Of a stretch of DNA of 64,000 nt, positions 41,869 to 53,257 are shown in pieces (the first letter of the stretch is position 1; each line of letters starts with the position of its first letter). The notes under the pieces are model-generated. The model was not told the origin of the DNA. It did not search any database and saw only the letters and a list, made by a program, of their open reading frames with translations. The DNA comes from Macroventuria anomochaeta (Eukaryota > Ascomycota > Dothideomycetes > Pleosporales > Didymellaceae). The position numbers and the translations under genes are program-made. The stretch lies in NCBI RefSeq assembly GCF_010093625.1, contig NW_022985395.1, forward strand, positions 357,917-421,916, written 5' to 3'.

Positions 41869-43575
41869 ATGGCCGACATGGGACCATACAGGCTACTTGA
41901 CGCCTCGAAGAACGAGATTAGAGTGCTACACCTAAAGCCAGGGAATTCCGGCGACGATATGAGCGTCCGCCTGGAGGTTGTCAGTCTGTATGATCACTCA
42001 TCTTACGAAGCATTATCATACGTCTGGGGCACGACACTGTCACCGAAACCAACCTTGGTAAATGGCTTCTACCAACTTCAGGTAACTATCAATCAGCAGG
42101 ACATCACCGAACGTAGTCTCCAGGTCCCGCTCCTGGACGATATCTATACATCCGCTATCTATGTTCTCATATAACTGGGGCTTAGTGTTAGGGGACAATT
42201 CGATACCCTCTTCCTGTGCCTACGCCCTGATGATCTTCCTAAACGTTATTCACTCACCCAAAAAGATTTTGTAACACTCGTACAGGAAGTCTCCCTGTTG
42301 AAGGACCTAGCATGGCTTTCTCGGACGTGGACTGTTCAGGAGCTCATTTTGTCAGAAAATAATCAGAAAGTGTACACCGGATATAGGTGTGTCCCATGGT
42401 CAGTCCTGTTCGGAGGCATCGAGCGGCTTCTTCAATCAACAGACTACGCCAAGGCTATGATCACTGCTACCGAGGAAGTCAGAACTATCTTGATCCGTTG
42501 GATCATAGAAGGCGAAAGGTTACGGGAATCTCATAAATTTTGAAATCCGAAGAAGCAACCATTGTACACCCGGCTTCGAGAAACAGAAAGTTCGTTAGCC
42601 ACCGACCCACGTGACAAATTTTACGGTCTCTTGGGCATTTCCAGTGTCAGGAAAAGTACCATTGTACCGGACTATACTTCGTCTCTTCAGAAGGTGAATG
42701 TACAAACTGTAACAGCTATGCTGCGAGATAACGATGTGAGGTTCTATTGGTCCAGACGGTTACATTGCGAGGACTTTGGCTCAGATATCACCTGTGATTG
42801 GCCTACATGGGCCGTTGACCTGACACTCGAGTCAAGGCAAGTCGCTAAGGTTGTATTGGGAGGACAAGACTGGAACTGCCAGCCCGGGCTCATGCTGAAA
42901 CTCTTGGAAAACCTTTTCCGCGTGACCGTTCACAAACGTTCTTTACATCAACATGTGTGGCAAAGGTACCGAATGATGACAGGGTTCTGTTTGCGACTGG
43001 TCGCATCTTTGGTCGCGTCTCTTGGGCATCGACTCCTGGGTCACTCTGCGATTGCGAGGCAGTACGCTGGCTACACGAGGTGTATCACTCTTCTGCGGAA
43101 TATAGAGGCTATACGCCTTCCAGCTTTTTGGAGGCTGTGGGAGATCGTGATCCAGGAGTTCAAAGGCATCCCGGAAACGTTTCGCGATCAACGGTTGCCG
43201 GCATTCGAGAAATATCTGCAGTGCCCCAGCCCGTTGACTGAGCAATGTCTTACTGAATGCGAGGAAGACCTGTTGTTGGTGGCTGAAGACATCAGTTCCC
43301 GAACGATATTTGCAACAGAGCCGGGGCATCTCGGAAGATCATACCATCTGGCGCCGGACCGCAGTCTACCTGGCGATCTGTTCGTTGGACTTTTTGGTGT
43401 CGACTTCCCTTCCTACTACGTCCGCTTGGAAACAGCTAGTACCGAATGATCAGCGTCACGCATGCACGTTGTTAATCACGTGTGGGGCGCGATACCAGAG
43501 TGCGAAAAGCGTCTGCCCAAAGAGGACTGGCCGATTCTAGAGAAACTGGGACTGCGGGTATTTGAGATTGTGTAG
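41869..43575 (+). pseudogene. HET-domain pseudogene 2, broken only by stop codons
   Basis: A single frame runs from the ATG at 41869 to a TAG at 43573-43575 and carries HET-protein blocks in order: YEALSYVWG, the ERSLQVPLLDDIYTSAIYVL block, LSRTWTVQELILS, ATDPRDKFYGLLGI and a C-terminal NHVWGAIPECE. Three in-frame stops interrupt it: TAA at 42172-42174 where WLG is expected, TGA at 42541-42543, and TGA at 43447-43449 before the conserved tail. The segment that normally carries the LWIDALCINQ motif is missing. Its end survives as INQQ, fused to the preceding VTIN, so about 30 codons have been lost in frame. The lack of frameshifts suggests recent decay. Confidence 0.85.
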
Positions 43576-43618
43576 TTCAGCAATCACATCCGGTTTCGTA
43601 GCCCTTAGAGCACTGCAA

Positions 43619-44845
43619 TCAAGCTAGCTTCGGCCGCACTACGCCATCTCCCTCCCTCTGCCTTAAGATCCAATCCCCAATCACATCAAAATCTCCCATA
43701 ACCCCATAATGATCACTGACCCACTCTTCCTCACCTGCCTCTCTGGCCTCTCCACGTTTCTCCTCCGCAACCTTGACACCCGTCCCGATCCTCTCAAACG
43801 AGTTTACCCTTACATCCCCACAAAAGAGTATCTTATCCATACGACTACATCCAAACTTCTCTCTCATCGCAGCAGGAACCTGGTAGCCCCACGTATATCC
43901 CTCGTCACTATCTTCTTTACCGCCAAGGAAGAGATACGCGTCTTCGAGTCCATTGTCGGTGTGCAGTTTCCAGTCAAATGGCTCAATGGCGTTCAGATCG
44001 CCGGCCAGGAGCGCACACGCTACTTCTGGCGCGTGGAGGTATGCTGCGACGGTGGAGAGCTGGTGTGGTCGGACTGGTGGAGAAGCGATGAGGGATTCGA
44101 GATGTACGTTGCAGAGGCGCAGGACTTTTGATGTCTCTGTATTCGACGAAGACAGGTTGGAAGAGGGTACAAGTGCGATGTCGACAAACAGCCCATCACG
44201 GTCAAACTTGCTAAGGAATGGGACGCGGAAGACTGATGCAACACTTAGGCGAGCATCGATGAGCGTCGTTGTGCCGTAGTGTGGTGACAGCCAGGACGAT
44301 CGGTCTTTGTCTGTGATGTTGAAGCGAGTTTGTATCCATCGTGAGGACGTGATGAGGTCAAGATCTGACGGCGTCATTTCTTGTAAGAAGACAACGATTG
44401 CGGTGTCTGGTGGCGTTGAGGTGACGAGAGTCTCGAGATATTGCAGAGCGGCGCTCATACGTTCATCACCGAAGGGGACGAGCATGTCAATATTCCATGA
44501 TATTAGGCGGATGGCCTCAGGGTTGAGGCGAGGTTTCGACGCTGTTGGTGAGGTCTGCAAAAAGGATGCTGGTGTCCATTCGCGATCTTGCGCAAAGAAG
44601 AAGTGCTCTTGTTGCCTTGGATTGTAGAACTCATCTTCGCGCTTTTGAGCGGGTCCGGACTTCAGTGCAGCCGCGAGGACCTCCATGATTGGGAGTTGTT
44701 TTGAGGTCGACATATTGCGAGTTGATCGTATGAATGCAGACCCAGATATTGATGGCAGTAATGCGCAAAAAGAAATGAGCGAGGTAAAACGAGATCTTGA
44801 CAGAGAAGAACGTCTGAATAGCAATCTCAAGATGCACCGTGACAT
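43619..44845 (-). CDS. TDP2-like endonuclease/exonuclease/phosphatase protein
   Basis: The frame encodes 408 aa from 44845, or 364 aa from the internal ATG at 44713 (MSTSKQLPIMEVL). The EEP-fold motifs match tyrosyl-DNA phosphodiesterase 2: LISWNIDMLVPFGDERM, VVFLQEMTPSDLDLI, CNVHLESL, LLAGDLNAIEPFD, DEGYTWGYQ and the terminal WVSDHYGVMGDF. TDP2 removes 5'-phosphotyrosyl peptide left by topoisomerase II on DNA ends. The first 44 residues are rich in Arg and Ser and lack Asp and Glu (MSRCILRLLFRRSSLSRSRF), as a mitochondrial presequence would be. Fungal members of this family are mostly uncharacterised, so activity is inferred. It is head-to-head with arp1. Confidence 0.85.
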   Translation of the reverse strand: MSRCILRLLFRRSSLSRSRFTSLISFCALLPSISGSAFIRSTRNMSTSKQLPIMEVLAAALKSGPAQKREDEFYNPRQQEHFFFAQDREWTPASFLQTSPTASKPRLNPEAIRLISWNIDMLVPFGDERMSAALQYLETLVTSTPPDTAIVVFLQEMTPSDLDLITSSRWIQTRFNITDKDRSSWLSPHYGTTTLIDARLSVASVFRVPFLSKFDRDGLFVDIALVPSSNLSSSNTETSKVLRLCNVHLESLIASPPVRPHQLSTVAAYLHAPEVACALLAGDLNAIEPFDWKLHTDNGLEDAYLFLGGKEDSDEGYTWGYQVPAAMREKFGCSRMDKILFCGDVRVNSFERIGTGVKVAEEKRGEAREAGEEEWVSDHYGVMGDFDVIGDWILRQREGDGVVRPKLA

Positions 44846-45250
44846 GTTACCTGCGGACAGCTGCGGATGCGGGGTGTCGCGGGCTTACAGCCGAGGAATG
44901 GCTGACCTGACCTTCAAAGGACATTACATTGCATATGTATATCCAAATCTACAGCGTCGGATTCAGACTAGATTGGTACTCCCATGATGATTACCGAAGG
45001 GTGAAAGAATCGTCCAGACAGCTTTGACTTTTGGGGTGAAGGCTGCTGCACGTGATGGCGCACTAGCGCGGTGGATCCCTGCCAACAATTCGCGAACCGT
45101 GTTGTGACAGTCGCGACTCGAGGAAGCTACGACATCGAATGCATTTACGACGATAACGCCCACCTTCACTACGGCCATCCTCTTCGTCCGCTCCGCCGCC
45201 GCTCTTTTATCGCAAACCTCCGCATCGGTCTTTCCTCACAAACATCCACA
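44846..45250. promoter_or_regulatory. Bidirectional promoter, TDP2-like / arp1
   Basis: 405 bp separate the two start codons, which face away from each other. No factor site was assigned. Confidence 0.45.
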
Positions 45251-46566
45251 ATGGGCTCACGACTCCACAATGCGCCCATTGTTATTGACAATGGCAGTGG
45301 CACAATAAGAGCTGGATTTGCAGGCGAAGATGTGCCAAAATGCTTCTTTCCTTCATATGTTGGGCGGCCGAAGCATGTACGGACAATGGCAGGAGCATTG
45401 GAGGGTGATGTGTTCATTGGGCCACAAGCACAGTCACATAAGGGGCTGTTCAAGATCAACTATCCACTGGAGCACGGCATTGTTACAGACTGGGACGACA
45501 TGGAGCGGATATGGCAGTATGTCTACAACGAGGGGTTGAAGACGGTCAGCGAAGATGTAAGTGATCTCTATACAAGGACAGCTCAGGAGAGCATATGGCG
45601 GATTATTGAGCTAACTATCGGTCGTTCTAGCATCCAGTACTTCTTACAGAACCACCGCTGAATCCTCGGGAAAACCGCGATGTTGCCGCCCAGATCCTCT
45701 TCGAGACGTTCAATGTCCCCGCGTTATACAGCTCTGTCCAGGCTGTCCTCTCACTTTACGCTTCAGGAAAAACAACGGGATTAGTTCTGGATTCTGGTGA
45801 CGGTGTGTCGCATGCAGTACCAGTTTTCCAAGGATTCGCCATACCCAACAGTATCAGGAGGATAGACGTAGCTGGAAGGGATGTAACGGAGCAGCTACAA
45901 CTGCAGCTACGGAAGGGAGGGCATATTTTCCACACAAGCGCAGAGAAAGAGACAGTCAAGGCCATCAAGGAGGCAACAGGTTATGTGGCGCTCGACATTG
46001 CTAAGGAAGAGAAAGAGTGGTCCGGCAGCAGGTCAGAAGGAAAGAGCATCGACTACACGCTGCCTGACGGACAGAAGCTGAAGGTGAGCTAAAGATGCTG
46101 TATCACGGTTGATCGCAGGCTGACCGATTCTAGATTGGCGCAGAACGCTTTCGCGCACCCGAGATCCTCTTCAACCCCGAGCTCATTGGCCTCGAGTACC
46201 CTGGTGTGCACCAGATCGTTGTCGAGGCGATCCAGAGGACAGACATGGACTTGCGGAAGTCGCTATATGGCAACATTGTGCTCTCAGGTGGTTCCACATT
46301 GACAAAGGGATTCGGCAACAGGTTACTCCACGAAGTGCAAAGACTGGCGGTGAAGGACATGCGGATCAAGATTCTCGCGCCGCCAGAGCGTATTTACACC
46401 ACGTGGACTGGCGGCAGCATCCTCGCCGGTCTGAGTACCTTCAAGAAGGTTGGTTCCTGACTCCCAAGGAAGAGGTACAAGCTTAGACTGACACGTGTTG
46501 CAGATGTGGGTTGAGAAGGACGAGTGGCAGGAGAACCCAGACATCATCCACTCCAAATTCGCTTAG
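45251..46566 (+). CDS. arp1: Actin-related protein 1 (centractin, dynactin)
   Basis: Exons 45251-45556, 45631-46083, 46134-46448 and 46504-46566 give 378 aa; all introns are GT-AG and fall between codons. Arp1 polymerises into the short filament of dynactin, the dynein cofactor for nuclear and vesicle transport in hyphae. The nucleotide-binding loops are intact: IVIDNGSGTIRAGFAGED, LVLDSGDGVSHAVPVFQGFA and VLSGGSTLTKGFGNRLL. GRPKHVRTMAG and IGPQAQSHKGLFKI in the N-terminal part are characteristic of Arp1 as opposed to actin, and the C-terminus is DIIHSKFA. The last exon codes for only 20 residues. Confidence 0.97.
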
Positions 46567-48153
46567 ACGATGCGTTATGACCTCGGTCGCAGACAAATCG
46601 TCGTTTTGCGCGTCTGCGCTTCCCACAGCGTCTACCCGCCTCCGCAAAAGGCTCAACCACGGTTCGAGAAAGCTGCATGACGCTTGTGCTCCGGAGTGTT
46701 AGTCATGGAAATCGCGGCTGCACAACCGACGTCCAAGGAACATCACAGGACCCTGCACGCCTGGCATCGCCCGGATCAACGTGTCAGCCGGTTCGTGGCG
46801 GGAGTGCTACCGTAGTGTGTTTCCCCGCGTTACTCAGCGAGTTTCCAATTTGGGCGTGTTTCTGTTACTTAACCCTGACATGGGCATCGCATGGGTTTGA
46901 GGGGTTTGCGAAGAAGTGATGCATCATACATGGCGTTTGTGTGAGCGCAAAAGGATACCCATATGATTTTGAAATGAAGTCAATACAAGAATATAGCATG
47001 GCCAAGCTCGCAATGGCAGGTGCTGCAAACCTAAAGTGTACCGAGCTGCAACACGTATTGCTAGTCGACCAGATCGCAAACGCCAAGTATCGTGAACTCC
47101 TTGTCTGCTATGGTGTGACTTGTTTAGCCATGTGCGACTGCAATTGCACAAAATTGCGCAATGACTGCATGCAGCGTCGACGATCTGGTCGAGGCGCCTC
47201 ATTCACGGTTCACAAAGGGGATGAGCACACCGCTGAGTCGCTGACGACGAGAGTGCGTGTTATCCTTGTCTCGTGGCCGGTACCTGAGCGCAAACTACGC
47301 CTCATGCTGTCTGGACTGCCGAGACTCACGATGTTCAGCGTCATGTGCAGCGCTTTATCCGGGGAGGGCTGCGACAGAGCTGAAAGAAAATTGCGCATTG
47401 TGACAACAGCAGCGAGGCTGTCGTCAGGGGGACACCGTGAAAACATCGTGAATCACGATCGGGAGCTTCAGATTTTGCGCTGCGGCCCCCCTCCGGACAG
47501 GCACCACGATGCAATGACGGCGGCTGCGCGGGAAGGAAAACTCTGCCGCCTCCACACTTCGCGACGGGCGCTGCTTCATCACGCACGGCTTCCAAGTCAT
47601 GGCGTCTTCGTCTCGTTCCTGGTCTGTTAGAAGCCTGCTGCGGTGTTGGGAGTTTTCCATTACCCCCGTGAAATATTCTCATTGGCTGAATTGATGTCAG
47701 GTGCACCTCAAACATGGCGCGCCCGAGCTATTACGCTATCGAATGCAGAGCCAAGGTGGCTCCGACGCCTTTCGCTGAGGACCGATGGCGACCGTGCTGC
47801 TTTGTTTGCGTGTGCGTGGCCCGCATGATCGAGACACTGCCGTTAACTGCAAAGTGCTGGTTTATTTCCCAGCATGCTGGTGCTCGTGCAATACAATTGC
47901 GTTTGGATTCGTGGGTCAGAGATTTTTGATGGCCCCTTGCGTGAGCACCTGAGCTGCCACATTTTGCTGCACTCATATAAGAGAGCCACCCCAATGCCTG
48001 AGCTGCCCATCACTTGACGATACATCAAAGTACTGCACATCAGCCTTACCCAGACTCAATCAAGAAAGAGCTATATAGTCGCCACTCGACTTTACCATCC
48101 CATCACATTAACTCAAATTCACCACTTCAACGGGCCGAACATCAACAACCAAA
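46567..48153. other. Intergenic, no supported gene
   Basis: A 229-codon plus frame from 46941 starts with GTG and has no domain; the other frames are short. This holds the 3' flank of arp1 and the upstream region of the DUF3602 gene. A TATATAA-like stretch (tatatagtc) lies about 80 bp before that gene's ATG. Confidence 0.4.
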
Positions 48154-48615
48154 ATGGTCAACTTCCACATCACTGAGCCTCACCCCTCTGCCAAGTCCTA
48201 CCTCTACTCTGGCCGTGGAGGTGCTGGCAACGTAACCCGCGTCAAGACCTCTGAAATCACCGACGGCCGCACGGCAACAGGCCCAGCATCCCGCGTCAAG
48301 CTCACTCCTCCTCCTTCGACCGGCTATTTCGCCTCCGGCCGTGGCGGCGCCGGCAACATGCGCACCCACAAGGAGCGCGCCATGTTCAGCTTCGATGAGG
48401 AACTGGAGCAGCAAGAGCGTATGCGATCCCAGCAAGCCCCCGTCTACCACATCGGCCGCGGCGGCGCCGGAAACCTCGTCGATGAGATGAAGCCCAGGAG
48501 CCAGCGCCAGGACTCTGCATCATCGAGCAGCTCTGTTGAGAGCGAGAAGGATGGTGTCCGCAGGAGTCTGGAGAGGTGGAGCAGCCGTCTGTCCCGCAAG
48601 GTGTCCAACTACTAG
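48154..48615 (+). CDS. DUF3602/Par32-like GRGGAGN-repeat protein
   Basis: This intronless 153-aa protein carries three GRGGAGN motifs, at residues 20-26, 62-68 and 101-107, the signature of DUF3602. The family includes yeast Par32, a target of TOR-dependent phosphorylation that acts on ammonium transporters. Whether this protein does the same is not known. The rest is hydrophilic, with a Ser-rich stretch (QRQDSASSSSSVESEKDG) and a basic C-terminus (RRSLERWSSRLSRKVSNY). The ATG at 48154 is in good context (aaaATGg). Confidence 0.9.
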   Translation: MVNFHITEPHPSAKSYLYSGRGGAGNVTRVKTSEITDGRTATGPASRVKLTPPPSTGYFASGRGGAGNMRTHKERAMFSFDEELEQQERMRSQQAPVYHIGRGGAGNLVDEMKPRSQRQDSASSSSSVESEKDGVRRSLERWSSRLSRKVSNY

Positions 48616-50886
48616 ACTCCTCGCTCCTTCTTCCCTTCACTAATTCCTATTACGGCATGTCGACATATGGTTGAGGGCTGGTCCTGATTCCCTCCTGCTA
48701 CTCACGACATCGCCCTTCATCATCATCTTCAAACATCCAGCATGGCGTTTCCGGATCATTATACCATTACCATTACCACCAAAAGTTCATCATCATTTTC
48801 ACAACCAACGAGTCGAGCTGGGTCTTACAGTAAAAGTTCTGATACCTGATGCGATCTTCTCGGAAGAGGGCTACAAATCTATTGCTTTTTTTTTTACAAC
48901 CAGCGGCGAAGGATATACCCCAGTGCCGGCGAGGGCTAAGGACAGAGAGTCCATCTGTAGGGTTGGAAGACCACAAACAATATCAACAATGAACTCATTG
49001 AAACACTTCAAATTGCTATTCGCTGCTTTGATTGCAATAGTGAGCCTAGAGAATGTCGTCATACCAACTCCATACCAACTTGTCACCCCAACAGCACCCC
49101 TGCCCCTGAATCAGATCGTAAACCTTGGGAATTACCCCATACTCCGTTAAGCAGTGTTGTTCCCCGACGGACTTGGCACTCATCGCTAACAGCCTTCTCC
49201 GGATTACATTGACCGGATCTGCGTTGCTTGGCTGGGGATTTGGCTCCCCTAACCCCCTCCCTGCAGCTTTAGCGCGCTCGGCGGCCTCCGAGCGCCTGCG
49301 AGGGTTTGGCGCTTGGGGACAGCCGCGAGGGGAAGGCGACTCCGGGTTTGTGTAAAGTGCACGGGCGTAAAGGTGAAGATCTTTGGGTACAAGAAAGAGG
49401 CTACAGCTCTTGGATGAAGGGCTACAAGCCACAAGTGTGTGCGTAGATGGTCTGTGAGAGGTGAGGTTCCTTGTGAGAGAGGTCTGTGAGGTATGTGAGA
49501 GCGTTATGGGCGTGTAGCGGTGTGTTGTGCGGCTGAGTTACGAGGTCCCTCTTTGCTTGCCAGCGTATCACTCGGAAACTGGTCCCTTTCAGCGATTCGA
49601 GAGCAGCGTGGATCTTGAATTCAAAAGCATGATGGGTCTTAGATTCGAACCATTGTGGGGTGTTGGTGTTCACATGCACCAGTCCTAAAGCGGTGTGGTG
49701 GGAAAAGTCTATCATCACTCCCAAACGTCAATTCAGACTTCTCGCCTCACTTAACATCTTCAAAGGTGTGTATTCGCCGCCACGATGTCGTGTCTGCAGT
49801 GATTCGATCGAATAGTTTGCTCTTTGGGTGATTCCATGATATCAATAGGTGCTCTCATCTTTGGGTAAGATTGCTGCATCCCTCTGCGCTACCCGCTTTC
49901 TTTTTTACATTGCTGAGTGCGCTGCTCTAATTATCGTCTTCTTTATTTTCCACGTTGACTCGATCTCCCCCATCCCAGTCACTTGTTGCTTTGTTCTTAG
50001 TGTTCCAGTCGCTCTCTTCTCAAATGCAAAAGAGCCTGGTTTTGGTCATGGACACGTCTACTTCAAAATGGCAGCGACGCACCGAACAACGATAATTTCG
50101 AGTATTCTCCTCAGAATTCTCACCGCTCTGGTCGCCGTACGGAGATGACTGCAGTTACTTGAACTCAGGATCACTAGCTTCGTGCTCGTGCATAGGCTGT
50201 CAGCTCATGCTTGCAATCTCACTGCGCTCATGCGAAAGAATCAAGCGTTCGATGCACAGATTCTGTAGGAACGTGCTCTGTGCGCTCTGTTGCACCTCTT
50301 CAGGTTGTCTTTTGCGCCGCCTGCATGCATTACCCTCAACCTCGCTGGATAAGCTCTTGATTTGTTTTTCAAGAGAGTAGGTTCTTGGGGGGCTATTAAA
50401 TCGTTGTCTTTCAGTGATTTTCATTACCAAGTAACATGCTAAATCCGCCGGGTTTGTGGTTCCGAACCTGGCTGGCATAGAGCACCTCTCTTCTGTTGAA
50501 GCGGCCTCCACGTGGACGCTTCCGGAAGTTAGGTATCAACACAGTCAACCAGAACACTCCCTCTAGGGCCCGCTTGCGGGCACGATACGATATGAGGCGC
50601 TCAGCGGGTACGAACGAGAACTAAACCCCAAGTTATCCTTTTTGCATCTTTTTGCGTCTTTCTGTATACAGGGTCTCTGCAATCTTAATGTTCGTCTTCT
50701 GCTATGTCCTCAACCTTTAACGGGTTGCAACCTCCACGTGGCATCTCTGTCCTGCTTTTATTCAAGACCTTGCAGCGTCCTTATGTGCAACAATCCGCGT
50801 TGGCCCTTCCCCGAGTAAGCAATGGTTCAGATGGCGCAATTTAGTGTTACTGATCTCCCATAGTGCTTCTCACATCTCTGTTGACT
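48616..50886. other. Gene-poor stretch
   Basis: About 2.3 kb with only short frames. A frame at 48671-49150 begins without a convincing context, and a 100-codon minus frame (49422-49724) has no domain. T-rich runs are common. I see no RNA gene; a GGTTCGAATC-like motif at about 49650 lacks a pairing T-stem. Confidence 0.45.
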
Positions 50887-51144
50887 ATGGCGCCGCGTTC
50901 GCCGGTATCCTTCGCTACCGTACATTCGCGCTTTGACAACGACATTGTTCAGTCAATCGAGCAGGACGACGACTGGGGAGCGGATGCTATGCTTCGGGCT
51001 TTCGATGCCGCGATGATGGAACATTAGCGTGGTGATGTAGTCTTCAACGACGGTGATCAGGAATTCTTTGAGCAGGGTGTGCAGAAGTTCGACGTTGGGA
51101 TGGAGATCTTCTACAAGGAAGATTATGACAAGATAGTAATGTAA
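50887..51144 (+). pseudogene. Short relic frame with one internal TAG
   Basis: The frame starts MAPRSPVSFATVHSRFDNDI and runs 46 residues to a TAG at 51025-51027. It then continues in the same frame, with VVFNDGDQEFFEQGVQKFDV, to a TAA at 51142-51144. The composition, acidic and aromatic, is that of a coding sequence, but I recognise no family. It may be a fragment of a larger gene or chance. Confidence 0.25.
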
Positions 51145-52537
51145 TCACGGCCAAATCTTCCAGTCTGAATGAGCGTTGCAGGCTCAACAATGGCGCATGA
51201 GCGCTACACATAGTACCGAATACAATGTACTGTCCTCTGCGTATTGCAATCCGGCCTGTTAGCCAGCATATAGTCATCGAATCACACTCACGCCGCCATA
51301 AACAGTGCACAATGCAGCCTGAAGACCTCCCGCGGTATGCTTGAACATCATGTGTTGGTGAAATAAGACACGAGTCTTGACAACATGTTGAAAGCATAGC
51401 CACCGTATCGAGGATTTTATACACAAGCTCCAGTCTCCTCTCAGCTCCTTCGCTACCTCCAAGCTCAAGCATCTATATGTAGACTGGGCTTTTGTGCACA
51501 TCGAGGCTATCGCATCGCGTGATCAGCCAGTTCTTGCTCTTGAAGAAACATTTTTAGCCACAATGACCACTTCAAAGGTATCAGGAGCCCGTCCATGTCT
51601 GCTTGTCAATATCTGAAGTTGCTGTCCCGTTGCGCTTGCACGAATGGCTAACTGCAACTACCCTCAGACATTGACTATATGTAGCTGCGATTTTCAAAGA
51701 AATGGCCATACATGGAACACTGGTTGCAAATGCGATGCACCAAGAAACAGCATCGACATTGCCAATTGAACGCCTCCAAGTTTATGCATGGGTATGCACT
51801 CCCAATTTCCGTACACATAAGGCTGTCACATCATCAGCCAGAAACCCTTCTGATATATAGTCTTGTAGCCAACAGAACTATTTGTAAGCTAACAAGACTT
51901 CACCCACACCTGCTCGAGAATATCCAAAGCAGCTGTCATTGTCGCTCTTGCCCAAATGAGGAATTGCGACTACCTCCAGACATTGATCTCGTTGCTACTC
52001 TTCTCAGGGAAGCAGGCGTGTATGCAATACTTGATGCAGTCGCAATACGCTAATACGCAGCATCATGATTGCCAAATACAGATGGTTTTCCCTATAGGGT
52101 TCATCTCAACCACGGTTCAGTTCATCGTTCACATCATCACCACCGAAATCAGCGATTGCAACAGAGCGGGCCCCTTTTTGACCAAGAATTAGGGGTATGT
52201 TGCACCTATCGCAGCCCGTTGCGAGTTTATCGTGACACTACGATACAAGCTGTACCAGACCGTCTCCACGGTTGCGCAGTGCGACGCTGCGCGATATGTT
52301 ATGTCAAACAGGGGTTGACAGGGCACACAGCTTCGAAGCCCCTCGCGAGAACCGTGGAATCATATAGCGTTCACCTTCAGCAGTTGCGCGCGACGCGCAC
52401 GCGCGGGCAATTTCAACATCGGTCTCTTCACATCAATAAACATCGCCTTGACAAACAGTGCGCAATAACAGCATCCTCACCAAATCACACGATCTCGCAA
52501 AGTTCAGCCACTGAAGAACGCCAATTGCATTCTCACG
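51145..52537. other. Gene-poor stretch with weak internal repeats
   Basis: No supported gene. Two segments near 51620-51685 and 51930-51995 resemble each other around CTACC(C)TCAGACATTGA-type sequence, as if a short block was duplicated about 300 bp apart and then decayed. A plus frame at 52069-52710 overlaps the next gene and is a shadow. Confidence 0.4.
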
Positions 52538-53043
52538 ATGGGCTGGATAACCCGCTACGGAAAATGGCAAGACGACTTCGCTCCGCCCGCCCCGAGACCC
52601 ATCCGCTTCAAGCACATCGTCGCCGGCCTCATCTTCCTCGCCCTCTTGGGCGCATGCATAGCCTTCTTCTCGCTCACAGTCATCTTCGTGCCGAAGCCCC
52701 AGCTCACTGAGTACATGCCGAAGGGTGTGTTCTGCGCGACATGCGAGGAGATCTGGTACCATAACCGCAATTTGTTCGATCGAGAGGATATGCTGTGCTA
52801 TGGGCCGCCTACGCATGTGAGTGAAAATGGAGGTTGGGATGAGACATAAACTGCGCTGACAAGTTGCAGGACCGTATGACTAGGATAAAAGAGGAGGTCA
52901 TGTTTAGTGAGGAGAAGAGGTGCTGGGCGCTCAAGAAGGGGCATGATGAGTGGATGCGCCCGCTTCAAGTGACTGATGAGGAGACGAAGAAGTGGGAAAG
53001 GAGGGCGCAGACGATTGTGCTGAGAGGTGGACACTGGCCTTGA
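52538..53043 (+). CDS. Small single-pass membrane protein, hypothetical
   Basis: Exons 52538-52816 and 52870-53043 (GT-AG intron, between codons) give 150 aa. It starts MGWITRYGKWQDDFAPPAPR. One transmembrane segment (IVAGLIFLALLGACIAFFSL) lies at about residues 27-50. After it come a CATCEEIWYHN motif and a Cys-containing, charged C-terminal half with WALKKGHDEWMRPLQ, ending RGGHWP. The N-terminus suits either topology. No family is recognised. Good frame, splice signals and the membrane helix support it being real. Confidence 0.7.
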
Positions 53044-53257
53044 AGGCTGTAGGATGCCTGCGCTGGTTTTGGCTTGCTTAACGGATAGATTGTATAGCGT
53101 TCACGGGTACAACATTGTAAGGCCGTTTACATCTCAATAAAGCATTCTGAGAATTATGAGAATCAGTTTTGTGTCAGGAACCGCTCATATATTATCCAAA
53201 AACCTACCCTTGTCAGCGTGCTCGAGCTCAAATCGCTCTCTGGCGACAAGATACGTA
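53044..53257. other. Left flank of the transposon
   Basis: This is the 3' flank of the membrane-protein gene up to the TA duplication at 53256-53257. No gene is seen. Confidence 0.4.

Noticed and set aside
46941..47630. A 229-codon plus frame after arp1
   Set aside because: It opens with GTG, has no ATG near its start and no recognisable motif; composition is like the surrounding non-coding DNA.
49640..49660. A B-box-like GGTTCGAATCT on the minus strand
   Set aside because: The flanking bases do not form a T-stem, and no acceptor stem or A-box lies at the right distance.
51044..51472. A 142-codon minus frame
   Set aside because: It overlaps the relic frame on the other strand and shows no domain.
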